From NCBI GenBank assembly GCA_001414485.1, contig LLEY01000135.1, forward strand, positions 62,001-126,000: a stretch of DNA of 64,000 bases, in the 5' to 3' direction. The notes beneath the pieces were generated by a model. The model did no database searches and had not been told where the DNA came from. It saw only the letters and a list, made by a program, of their open reading frames with translations. Positions within the stretch are counted from its first letter, which is position 1. Every line of letters begins with the position of its first letter. This document shows, one piece after another, positions 13,401 to 24,285 of the stretch. This DNA is from Calycina herbarum (lineage: Eukaryota > Ascomycota > Leotiomycetes > Helotiales > Pezizellaceae). The position numbers were made by a program, and so were the translations under genes.

Positions 13401-14242
13401 TAATGAGACTACTTTTCCCTATAAACAATTCAGATGTAAACTTGAATCCTTTGTAAGATGTTCCACTTACCTTCCCCAGAAACTCCCAGCACCGCAATCG
13501 TCCTTGTACTTGAGCTCTGAAAGGTCCCCAGCCTTCTAGCGTCTTGGGATAGCCTCTCAAGGTCACTCGAGGGCTCTGAAGAGCCAGATAATCTTCCAAC
13601 GGCGGTAACAACCTTATTTGAAATATTCAACCCATTTTGTAACGCATTCTGAAAAGCCGAACTGAAAAATGGTTCGAGGGGAGCTTCTTCGTCTTTCACA
13701 TCATAAGGACTGTTGTTGCAACTTTCACTGGCTTCTGATACATCGGATGGACTTCGTGTATGTAGAAAGCTACTCCTTGGACTTAAGTTAGACTCTACTT
13801 GATTGGAAGATGTGGGCGTTGCTGGTCTGTAGGCGAAAGTATGGTTTGTACCATTTGCCTCTGAAGCATTCCCAATGATTGTAGGAATGAGGATCTTTTC
13901 ATCTGAATACAAGGTATGCAAAGGTTGGGAGATTTCATGATCTGGTGTCGACAAATTGCTCCCTGTCCGACCAAGTTGGGAGACGGTTCGGGAAACTTCC
14001 GATGGAGGCGAAAGATGCTCGCGAATTTCGGAGGTATCTGGAGTCTGATAACTACGTCGACGAGCCGAACTGCCAGATGTTGCTGGAAGAGATTGTGTAC
14101 TATCCGATGACGAACTCGGATTTGGTTTCTCATGGATATTGTGTGAAACTCCGAGATTGCTGCTGCTTCTTGCCCTCCGAGGTAGTGGTTTAATAGCTCT
14201 CCCTGGAGGGATATTGGCAAAGTTGGAATACGTAGATGCCAT
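10499..14242 (-). CDS. Dynamin/SLIP-GC-like large GTPase, multi-exon
   Basis: The ATG at 14,242 opens about 250 residues of Ser/Pro-rich, probably disordered sequence, followed by a dynamin-type GTPase domain. G1 reads GVSGEGKSSLINSLL and is split by an intron (exon ends 13,471, next starts 13,418). G2 is the Thr in AACTSVVTEY (exon from 13,309), G3 is DLPGLQD (again across an intron near 12,660-12,715) and G4 is VVCTKSE (about 12,450-12,475). The rest is helical, ending with a coiled stretch and stop at 10,499. At least seven short introns are needed; only those named were checked for phase. SLIP-GC-like GTPases are nuclear or cytosolic in animals; the fungal role is unknown. It lies at the edge of the NLR-type island, which suggests but does not prove a defence role. 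Exon borders after G4 are approximate. Confidence 0.8.
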
Positions 14243-15223
14243 TGTACCAAGAATTGAATTTAGTTGAGATATGATTGCAATTCACGATTTGGAGGCAAGA
14301 GGGGAGGGGTTGGTCTTTAAGGCTCACAGTCTGCAGGACTGCGGCACAAAGTCCGCTGGGAAAGATTCATTGGAGAGGGAGAGTTTCCGATGTGTTGGAA
14401 AACGCTGGATAAGGAAAGTGTGACCCGAAGGCTGCATGCTATGATACATGCAACATGGGCGCTTAAAACTGAACCCAAGTGAAGCTATGATTTTTAGCAC
14501 GCGACAGTTTATTTAAATATTGCGCGCTCATTCAGTTTGTTAAGGCTGTTGGGAACTGGGTCGTGATTTTCTAGCCCGGGTTCTCGAGGGACGAGGCTGG
14601 TCAAGTTTGAGGGGTCTTTCCTTCCGTTTCGACTTGACCTCCCCCTAACCGCGACACGACACCCGAAGAAGTAAAAGTCGCTCCTTCCCTCCCCCCTAAC
14701 CTCAAACCGGACTCGTACCACATGACGAGAGTAGGTAGCACCTAGAAGGGAGGCAGTGGGGAGGCACGACCCGGTCCGCATCAAGGGGAGATAAGGCGCC
14801 CCCTCGGATTCCCCTCCGTGTACACTACACGATTTTTCCTCTTCGAAAACGAATCGCGAGGGGGGAGAATTGTTTTTCCTTGAAAAAGGATATTTCTTCG
14901 CTTTTCTTTCTTCACTCGATCGACTGCTTGACCTGGATCTCGATAAACCTCCATCTAACTGTCGCTGTCGTCGACTTGCCATGAAGCTAACACCTCTCTT
15001 AATCGGCTTCTGTTGAGTCACCAGAAGCGCTTCACCCTTTTCAAAACGCCCTCAATATTATCAATTTTTCCGGTACAGTCTAGGAATATTGATTTAGTTT
15101 GGATAAAATGCCGTGAAGTAGAAAAGTAAACAGAAACCTACTTTCGTTCAAGCCATCGTCATTTCAATCGTCACCCTCCGTTATCTAGAGAAGCTCTATG
15201 ATTTTCCAAAACGGCATGCCCCC
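14243..15223. other. Upstream region of the GTPase gene and 3' flank of the NB-ARC-TPR gene
   Basis: It has higher GC than its surroundings, with C/T-rich runs at 14,630-14,700. An open frame at 14,509-15,021 (minus, Ser/Arg-rich, 170 codons) has no recognised motif and is more likely leader or promoter sequence of the GTPase gene. No RNA gene seen. Confidence 0.5.
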
Positions 15224-18138
15224 TCAAAGCGCACCTTCAAACCCATTACTCCACTGCACCCTCAACTGTCTCGCTTCTTCTTTCATCTCCATTATCTCCA
15301 TAAGCGACAACAATCTCTCCAAAGTTCTCCTGATCCCAGGATCCTTAGCATCCTCCCTCCCAAACATAACCTGCAAGTAAACAGCATGTGCCTCCTTCCA
15401 CTTCCGTTGAGCCTCATAACACATAGCCAGTTCCTCCCTCGCATTCAAAGTCTCCGTATGTTGCAAACCCAACACCTCACATGCTCCTTCGACGGCACAA
15501 TTCAGAAGCTCCTCTGCCCCGGGAAATTTATGGCTTTTACTCAAGATACGACCGAGGAACACGACTTGTTGAAGGGTAGCGGGATGTTGAGGTCCAAGAG
15601 ACTTTTCTAGACCTGTGAGACAATGTCGGGAGAGATCTTCTGCTTCTTTGAACTTTGAACGCTGAAAGTAGACACGCGCAAGCTTTTCTTGCGCGTGTAT
15701 GGTTCCAGGGTGGTCAATACCCAACGTCTGGGTTTGAGCTGAGACGATCCATTCGCTGAGATATTCAGCTTGTGCGTAGTCTTCTTGGTCGTAATGTTCC
15801 GCTGCACAGATATCTAAAAGCTGTAAAGTTTGGAAGCTGTTGCGTCCGAAGAGACCCGTGAGTTTCGCGACTCCTTCCATTAGTACTTTGCTTGCTTGCT
15901 CTGTTCGTCCGATCCGAGTATATACAAAGAATAATGCTCTATATATATCAAGCAAAAGTTGGCCGCGAAGATGTATGCTGTCTTCATCTGGAGGGGTTTG
16001 GTCACACTCGCCCAATATTTCTTCATACTTTGCCACTGCATCGTTACTTCTCCCTTGCATTTGATACAATGACCCAAGCCCAAAACTAAGACGTTGGCGG
16101 TCGGCACAACTCTTTTTCTCACTGATGTTTGGATCTGAAAGACCTTTTTCGAAGAGTATAGTCGCTTCACCATATCGTTTGTCTTGTTTGCAGACCTCGC
16201 CTAAAACACACCAGCTAACGTCATAATGCTGTACATTCTCAACTCGAGATAGACAAGCAATAATATGCCTCACCAGCAAATTTTCAAGTCCTTGTAATAT
16301 CTTTTCGTCTCGCATCCGCCAAAGCTCGACGACGGTAGCTAAACTGCTGAGGACTCTGCTGACGAGCAGTTGTTGCTTTTCGGGAGTAAGGCGTTTTCTA
16401 AGCCACGACTGTACCAATGTGTGCATGCGGAAGCTTTGCAAGTTCTCTTCCCGATGCCCAAAGCCATTGTTGAACAAGGTGTCAACCATGTCCTCCAAAC
16501 GAAGTCCTATGTCCCAATCAGGTCTGAAATTCAGTTACGGCAGCAAGGAAGATATAAGAGAACCTCTTTTGGATGTTTGAAACAGGGTGGAACAATTATA
16601 AATATTGTTCGAGAAGGTTTAGAAGAGTTAGAAGATTGGCTTCTTGAGTTTCCGAAATCCTCTGAAACAATATTTACAATTGTGCGAGAATTGTTGAACA
16701 ATAAGATAGAACGGTGCCAGAGGGTAATGACAGGACATCTTACCTGATTGTTTTGAAATGGCTTCCAGAACAAGACCTGGTATATTTTCGGCAGCAAGAA
16801 ATGAGCACAGGATGAGTAAATCAAGAGCTTCGTGGTCTTTGGCCTTGACCTCTTGGTAACTTTTCAGAAATACCTCGTCTACCGAGGTCGAGAAGACCAT
16901 TCTCATACGGGTTGCGTAGTCGTCCCAAGCCCGAGGTCTCGCTTCTTTGAAACGACTAAGATAATCGCTAGGAGTCAACTTCGTTGACGATATATAGTTA
17001 CCTGCTTGTGTTATAGCAAGTGGGACGCAGTCCAGTCTTCTTACAAGCTCTAAAGCTGTATTTTGGTCGGCTATTTATCTGTTAGCGTAGAGTACAGAGC
17101 TTCCGAGTACAATTGTCTAACCATCTGGGCAAGAATAGAGAAGAAGCCTCATTGCATCTTCTTCCGACATAGGGTCAAGTCGTATACTGGTAATGCCTTT
17201 CAATAGACCCCGATGGCGGCTTGTTATTAGAATATGGCCATTTTTTGTGTTCGGGAAAAATTCTTGAATCCATGACTTCTTCTCGTCATCTGCGCCATCG
17301 AAGACTATTACCCATTGAGAATTTTTTGCTCTCGCCAGCCATGCCTTGACCAGATCAGTGGAGCAGGACGGCAAGCCTTGCTGTTCAAGGTGCCTTGTCA
17401 AGTTTGAGCTTCTCCCAGAGTCAGTAGTACTCGTTGATCCGGAAGATGAACTGATGTTTAATCTGGAAGCTTGGGTCATTGAAGCATTAGCATTAGCGAT
17501 ACGGCTTCGAGATAGCTTACGCTCAATCTTGCAGAAAGTTTTCTCGATAGACGCCCGATTTTGCGAGTCGACCCAAAGTATCGTGGAAAATTTGTGTTTG
17601 CATCGATGAATAAATTCCAATGCAAGCTGGGTTTTCCCAACGCCGGCAGAGCCGTATATCTCCACAGTGGAGGGGGCCCCTCTCGACTCTTTTCGGCTAT
17701 CAACGTCGAAAAGAGCGGCACGGATGGAATCCAAGGCAGTATGCCTGCCAGTGAAATGATCGTTACGAGCAGGGTGTAACTTGAGCACATCCGAACTACT
17801 GATACCCACACCATTAGACTCCGCGGATGCTTATCAATCAAGTTAGCTTGTGGTACGAACAATTCTAAGGACGGGTTTGAGTTACCTCTATCTATTTCAT
17901 AAGTTGACCATTGGGAGCGGCTTTGGCCGATGGCCTTATTATGAAGATCTTCGAATGCGTGAATGATTGCCTGATAATTTCGATCGTCTTGGCCTCGAAA
18001 CTCGTTGATCCGGTCCACCTCAAAGGATTTACTTATTCGGGGTGCATTGGTTGATTCCATATTGCCACTCATTGTTTTAGGCTCTTCTATAAGCTGATGA
18101 GTGGTAACGGAAATCCTGTGCAGTCCCTGCATATGCAT
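15224..18138 (-). CDS. NB-ARC-TPR NLR-type (STAND) protein
   Basis: The ATG at 18,138 is a tentative start: the first ~50 codons (FEVDRINEFRGQDDRNY...) resemble the C-terminal end of a SesB/lipase-like domain, so this gene may continue from the one upstream. The NB-ARC ATPase (17,809-16,750) has Walker A GSAGVGKTQLAL, Walker B WVIVFDGADD, an ILITSRH motif and a GLPLA-like CVPLAITQAG at about 17,000-17,060. After a 237-bp intron (16,507-16,743) the C-terminal half is tetratricopeptide repeats of kinesin-light-chain type with periodic LGIDHPGT, LGPQHPAT and LGLQHTET; stop at 15,224. NB-ARC-TPR proteins are a main class of fungal NLR-like receptors; the TPRs would sense and the NB-ARC would oligomerise. 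The ATPase motifs look intact. The ligand is unknown. Confidence 0.85.
16592..16683. repeat. Imperfect hairpin inside the long NB-ARC/TPR intron
   Basis: Two arms of about 45 bp, 16,592-16,639 and 16,640-16,683. The outer ends are nearly perfect (ACAATTATAAATATTGTT against ACAATATTTACAATTGT in reverse complement) and the middle is looser. It lies in an intron (16,507-16,743) four times longer than its neighbours, so it may be a small MITE or introner-like insertion. No target duplication could be fixed. Confidence 0.6.
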
Positions 18139-18226
18139 ATCTTTCGAATTGGTTGTGGGCTATGTGTGTTGTTAGTAAAGAGTCTAGGATGATCTATTGG
18201 AAGCCTACCAAAAATGGTCTATATGG

Positions 18227-21200
18227 TTAGTGGGGGATCCTGCAGCTGTGGAAATTAATTATGTTGAAAGAATCGGAAATGCTTTGAAAGGATTCCATTT
18301 GCAGCTTTAGCCAGATTGCATCTTTCGCAGTCGACTTCCTGGGTTCGTTGGCATTGTACCCCTCTCCATGGGACTCTAAAACCGCCGGCACCACCGATTC
18401 GCCCGAGATCTGTACGTCTGGAGGTTCCAATAGAATCAGACCAGTTGTAGACAATTTGATAGCTTTTTGTTTTGTTGTGTCTGTATCGAGAGATAGGTGT
18501 GACTGGAGAAGTGCACTCTTCGCTAAAAGGCCGCCAACTCCTTGCGCAACAATTATCAAAGGCCTGTCCGGAGTACGCTCCCGGACTTTCTGGAGGCTGT
18601 TGAGTAGAGTGCGTGCCTGAGAAGTGATAACATCTTTAATTGGATAAGAAGAATGCCATGGCGTAGAGTCATATCCATAAGTCAGAAGCCTTGCGTCCTG
18701 AAAACGCGGGGACATCAAATCCTTGGGCCAGTTGCGCTGAGAAGAGTCATTTCTTTCACGAACCACCCAGTCTTTCTCCCTGTCCCCATCAAGTCCATGA
18801 ACAAATAGAACGCTAGAAAATAAAAAATTAGAATCGCAAGAGCATAGAAGCGGGGGAAGTCTATTTACTCTAGAGCTGGAGAGGAAGGAGTGGTCCACTC
18901 AAGTAGACCGTAGAAGGATCTTTGATATCTGGGTTTAGGCTGGACAGCGGCGACGGGATTGGTGATATAAGCTATCTCGTTTCGTGACTCCGCTGGTCCT
19001 GACTTGAGTGATAAGGTAGTTGAAAATCGCTTGATTCCACTCTTGACTGCTGGGAGGCGCTTCTTCGAACGGCTTTTCTGCTCGCCCCTTTGGTTGCTTC
19101 CCACCCCGAATAACATCTTTCGGATATTTCCTGTACATGGGGTGACATCAAAGTTGTCTCTGTGAGCTATTTAGAATATCTCTCAAATGTAGCACTCACT
19201 GGTAGTGAACTCACCCATGAAACTCGTTGGCCAGCCGATCCAAGTGCTTTGACCCTACCGGGTCGTCGCCAAAGGTAATAAACTGCACCCCGCAACTTGA
19301 ATCATCAAACTCGAGGCAGTTGAGATCCTTTTCAAGTATGTCTAAGTGAGTATCTATACTTTCATCTCCTTTCCAAATGCCATCGGTAAAAACATATAAG
19401 GTGATGGGTCGGGGACGCTTCCCTGATCGAGATCTGGTCCCTTCGCGAACAGTGTCCCTGTGCCTCATCAAGATGGGACCAACGCTTGAATTGATATCCA
19501 TTTTCACATTCCATGGGTGGAGCTTCGGACTTTGCTGCTCGAGGAACCTTATCAGCTTCGTGGTTGACCGCACAGCTTTGATTTCGTCCTTAGAAGTAGT
19601 GAAAGCCACATCGATACCGTCAGAATCCGCGCGTTTGAGGGTATAAACCAAGGCCTCAACGGTATCTCGCAATTTCTTCCAGTGTAGCGACATAGAAGCC
19701 GAATCATCAATAATGAAAATCTTTCAATGTGTTAATATAGCAGTGGTAAGAAGTTTGGTCATTGCATCCCGTCACCCTGCTATGCCGCTGTACAAGATAT
19801 TATTTGGGGATTATAGCTATTAAACGAGAAGGGTTAGGAGAATTGGGATATCAAATCTTCGATTCTCCTAACCCATCTCGGATAATAACTTCAATTATTT
19901 CAATTGTCTTGTACAATATGTTGTAGCGGGATGTGGGAGTAAGGACCGATCATCTGGAATCCGGCTTTCGATGAATTGTTTTACTTACATGATCTCTTGT
20001 GCTTAACTGTTGAAGTGACTGAGAATCGAATAAGGGAGTTGCTCCATGTTTGCTTTTTCTTTCCTTTTTCCACTGCTGGACATCTGCTACAGATAGTGGA
20101 GCTTCGGAAACCTGGCGACCATCTGATCTAGACCTCCTAGGGCTGTCTGTGCGCCGTCGAAAAATACTATCGTGTTCTTGTTCTATCTCAGAATCAGTGA
20201 AAGTCTCACATCTCCACCAAAGCATAGACTAGACAGCAAGTGGAGCACTAAACAGCTCTCTTTGTTTTAGTAGTTGTCCTAGAAAAATAAATACTAGAGA
20301 TTTTGTATCGTTTCTTGCAGCTAGGACATGAAAGGATATTTAGCGCGACAGGATGGTTTGTCGCAATGGAATTTAGCTAGGTGACGTGAAAAAAGGTTTC
20401 CTTACCAACACTGGAGGAGAAATCATCAGAGTCAGATATCAAAAGCCTTGGTGTAAGTGGCAGCAAGGGTGGGCCCATTACGCGAGTTGTGCCAGCATCA
20501 GTGTTTACCGGGTTTGTTAAACGATTGCTAGACGGTTGAACGATTGAAGGGAATTGTTGTTGTTCAGAAACATTTGTAAGCTCGTTGGTTTGATCTCCCT
20601 TCAAGTTTTGAGATACTCTCCATGTACTCGACTTCGAGCGATAAGTTATAATTTGATTCGAGGGAGTCTGACCCTCCATGGGCATGGCTATCTCGTAATT
20701 TGACAATGGACTCCGTGGCAAAACAGGTCTTGTGTAGGGGATGGTGCTTTTGTTTTGTTGGGAGGGGACATTGCCCAACGCCGCGTACTGAGATCTAGCC
20801 TTTGAGAGAATTCGTTCCGATTTAACCAGGAGCTGGTCTGCAGTTGGACGTCCCTCCGGCACTTCCAGCATTTCTTCAACCATGAGATCTATGACCGACT
20901 GGGTAATGAAATCATCAGATCGTAAAATACTCGATAACTTTCTGTGATGTTCCTGGACAATATCCAGCACTTTCCGGCCGTCGTGGAAGCCGGTCCTTGG
21001 GACGGGATTATGGTCCTCGTCGTTTTCAATCGTACGCTGGAGACGATACTCCAACAATCCATTGTATCCACTTGCGATCCATGTTGCTGCTTCACTGAAG
21101 ATACACCCTAACGACCAAATATCGTTGAGTTGATTTGGAATTTGGATATTGGCCGCAAGTTCAGGGGAAACTTGAGATTGTTAGTATGTGACACACTTTC

Positions 21201-22382
21201 GAGGGAGGTAACATGCCGTAAGACTGACTCCCATTAGAAATTTCATTAATGGAGACTTTCCCAACGCCGATTTGTTTTAACCCTAAATCTGCAAGTTGAA
21301 GCTTCCATTCATAAGGAGTTGGCGCATCATGACTAGCGACGAGAATGTCTGACAGTTTTATATCAAGATGCCATCTAAGTTCGTTAGCTTCAGTTTCAGT
21401 GGGACGAGAGAATACAAAGCCTTGCCCGATATTTGGAAATTCACTGGATTTCATTTTGTGTATTGCAGTCAACGCCTTGATGATGATAAAAAGGTGTTGC
21501 CAAAACTTGATGATATCCCCTCCAGTGGCGGGCTGGGGTACATTCTTGAAGTACTCGTCCAGATCCCCTTGGTCTGCGTACTCTAGTATGATATTGGAGG
21601 TATTATCTTGAACATATGTTCCGCAGTATCCTATTATACCCTGGGTAGATCTGAGATGCCTGAATGCTTTCACCTCAATATCATAAAGGCTTGGCTCGTG
21701 GGTCGAGCTGGAAGCATACGATTTCAGGGCGAATGTATTTTGCTGCTAGCGTAAGCAAAGATTATTTGGTTTGGAGACAAAGACCTACCAGTTCGCTCTT
21801 TTCTGTGTGCAAGAAATTATAATCTTCGTGAATGATTATCTTCGAGAGACTATAACCGGATTTGCCCTCCGACAGTTGATCCCGGGCGATGATTGGCAAG
21901 ATCTGTTGGGGTGGAAATGACTGATCCAGGGGTCTTCTAAAGGAAGGAATGGAGTATTTCCATTGATGTTGACAAAATTCCTGATAAAAACTCGGTTTTC
22001 CCGCAGGCTCCGGAAATTGTGGAGGGGCATTTGATTCATCGAAGGGCAGGTGATTATCCCGGAGAGCGTCGTGTTCTGTAAAGAGATGAATGATATCTCC
22101 CCTACCAATCTCCAGAAGGATACAAAACACTAAAGTATATCTCTTCAGGATGGCTTCAGGGTATGTCGGGGGTATGTCGGGGTGGTACAGTGCTTTCAAG
22201 ATGTTGTTCAGCCGCTCATTTTGATTCTCAGAGAAGTATGCCTCCACACGCTTCAAGGGGATAAACGGACGCTTCTCATCATTATTAGGATTTGCGAGGG
22301 AGTAGCATGTCGTTTCCTGTATCTTTTCTTTAAAATTCCGAATTAAGGCGCCGAGGTCGAGGTCTTCGTGATGAATCGCCAT
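18227..22382 (-). CDS. Protein kinase-like + VWA + lipase-like (SesB-type) multidomain protein; may be continuous with the NB-ARC-TPR gene
   Basis: Start ATG 22,382. N-terminal region of the fungal kinase-VWA family (PPQFPEPAGKPSFYQEF). The kinase has the beta-3 Lys in FALKSY (about 21,725), catalytic loop HLDIKLSD (Asp present, the usual Asn is Asp), ADLGL for DFG, and DIWSLGC after an intron. A disordered linker is followed by a VWA domain with MIDAS IDDSASMS (about 19,700-19,720) and VFTDG. The VWA exon splices in phase (donor at 19,210, acceptor before 19,159) into an exon that ends the VWA domain (GNIRKMLFG) and runs without a stop, across a 56-bp intron, into VLFVHGLDGD, the start of an alpha/beta-hydrolase domain. 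There the nucleophile elbow is AQGVGG instead of AHSLGG, so the catalytic Ser is missing. The frame closes at TAA 18,227-18,229, with no GT donor seen close upstream. Each domain is recognisable; the gene model is uncertain. Confidence 0.65.
19825..19880. repeat. 19-bp-arm hairpin in the intron before the VWA domain
   Basis: Arms 19,825-19,843 (CGAGAAGGGTTAGGAGAAT) and 19,862-19,880 pair with one mismatch around an 18-nt loop. The intron, about 19,724-19,986, is roughly 260 bp against 50-60 bp for most others here. Confidence 0.75.
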
Positions 22383-22950
22383 CGTTCTCCGGGCAGAGCT
22401 AACAAGGCATCCACGGTCAGAGCAAGTTCGTTCTTAAATGTAATGTCTCACATTACAGCGTAGCAGTAAAGCAAAGAAGTTAAACATCTGTTGAACTTGC
22501 TGGACAAATTAAATTTCGTGATTTCGTCGTTGTCGTCGTTGTGGTGATGCGACAAATCGCCGTGAGGTGGCCTGTAGAGGGCAAACCTGGCTGTGAATCA
22601 AAGCCGATTCGCGTCGCCTGTCAACAGACGCCACAAGCTGAATTACAGTAGCGTGGTCGAAAATGACTCCCAAACACACAACAGTGTGTCACAAAAATCC
22701 GCAGTCTGCTCAGTACTGCCATTACCCCAAATCTCTAGCATAATTTCAAGTAATTATTCGAAAGATATCGAACAATCTAAACCATTGTTCCAAATCTTTT
22801 GAATAACTGTCGTGATTGTGCTAAACGATTTGGGTTAATGACGGAGAAGCTCTACCTATTTCTTGACCACTGATTTTGTCACTCGTTGTATATGAATAGA
22901 ATATATATTAATACAAGATAGCTACAAAAGAGACTCTCTCAGTCGTATCG
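22383..22950. other. Upstream region of the kinase-VWA gene and 3' flank of the gasdermin-like gene
   Basis: No convincing gene. The 69-codon frame at 22,593-22,802 (plus) has no recognisable motif. A GTCGTCGTTGTCGTCGTTG-type trinucleotide run lies near 22,525. Confidence 0.5.
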
Positions 22951-24285
22951 TCAATTCCCTTCGACTGTCTGGGCATCGCTGCTGCTTTCCTCGATAACCT
23001 TCCCTTCTGTTTGCGTTCCATCCTCCTCTCCGCCAGACACCTCTATATAGGGCCCACCAACATCATTGTTACGAACAACTATGTCATATTTATGTCCTTC
23101 TTCCTTGTGAAACCACGACTTGATCCTATCCATCAGTTTGGGTTTCGCCTTCCGCGGTTGTTGCGCTGGTTGTTGCTCTATCCACGTATATGCCAGCCCA
23201 ACTATAATGCCACCCGTAATCTTTTTGCTCTTCTCAGCTGCTGTGGTTTTTCCGTGCTCAAAAGCAACCTCCACGTCCAGTGGCCCTTTTGGTATAGCGC
23301 CATTGCTGGCAATTGCTGTTCCTGGGACGGTGGCCTCAAATCCACCCGCCTTATTCGACTCTTGTGTGGTTGTGACCTCTACGTCCTCACAGACCAGGAC
23401 CTTCGTTATCATGGGAAGACGTTTATTTCTGGTCCCTTCGTGCTCGATTTCATCAAAAAGCTTCGTGATGCCAGCGAGATACTGCGGATTTTCTTTGAGC
23501 GTCGCAAAATTGGGCCTTATTTGCGTCATATCGTATGTTTTTAGCAAGTACACCGAAACGGTCGCAGATTGCCCCTCTTTCGCACTCGCATGCGCTCCCA
23601 CGAGGTCCGTTAACTGTAGAATATCTCCAGGTCATCATTGCTATTCATAGCGAGTGTTCAGAGTGCGGAGGGTTACAGGAACTCGTGACTGCAGTTTGCA
23701 GGCACTTACCGTCCTACAATGGTCTCAACTGTGCTGGAGGAATAAGAGTAATGTAACCCTAATTCTTCGAGACTTGTAGAATAATCGGGAACCCAAGTCT
23801 TCGTTGAACAATGAGAGAGTAGAGTATACTTATTCTACACTTCACTGGTCACGAATTTCTTGTTCTCCTCAAACGACCCGTCAGAAGGGAAAAGGATGAG
23901 AAAAACGTGCCTTAAGTCGTGCTTCGCTCTTTTGGTCTTTTCGAGAAGTCTCCTTTACCGACTCAAGCGCATTCGAGTTTCCCATGAGTTTTGGCACCAA
24001 TTTTTGTGGAATGAGGTCGTCATCCGGCTCATATCGAGTAAGAGGGTAGACGTGGTTCTCAACAACTCTCCCTAATAGTTTGTCAAACCTCTCGATATTT
24101 GCACCTGTCGGTAACAGGTAGTAGTCATCCAAAATTTTCAAAGGTTGGTTTCTGACAGCCATTTTGTCGTTCGATGCGTCGTTTGGCTCCCCGTGCGATG
24201 GCTGAAAGCAAAAACTCCTCAAAATCCGGAATAATCGCTTCAATTTGAAGAAGGCTCTATCCTCTGGCGATGCGTCGCATTGCAT
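22951..24285 (-). CDS. Gasdermin-like protein (fungal RCD-1/HET-Q1 type fold), integrity uncertain
   Basis: The first exon from ATG 24,285 has the family-typical block ILDDYYLLPTGANIERFDKL then LGRVVENHVYP. The last exon (about 23,619-22,951) contains YLLKTYDM, then LPMITKVLVCEDVEVTTTQ and, after a Gly-rich loop, a hydrophobic strand GGIIVGLAYTWIE. This strand order (VxTxVLxxxxVEVT, glycine-rich hairpin, hydrophobic strand) parallels the pore-forming N-domain of gasdermins. A Pro/Lys-rich linker and acidic tail of about 75 residues follow, where a short inhibitory C-terminus would sit. Fungal gasdermins permeabilise membranes after proteolysis. It is divergently paired with a CHAT protease gene, the classic partner. 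Odd: the frame breaks at about 23,880-23,895; a 90-bp intron could bridge it, but at the cost of conserved-looking residues. The splice near 23,805 to 23,619 uses a weak donor. It may therefore be a recent pseudogene. The assignment rests on recalled family resemblance, not a search. Confidence 0.55.

Noticed and set aside
14509..15021. 170-codon Ser/Arg-rich minus-strand open frame
   Set aside because: No domain, biased composition, lies in the upstream region of the GTPase gene; likely chance in GC-richer DNA.
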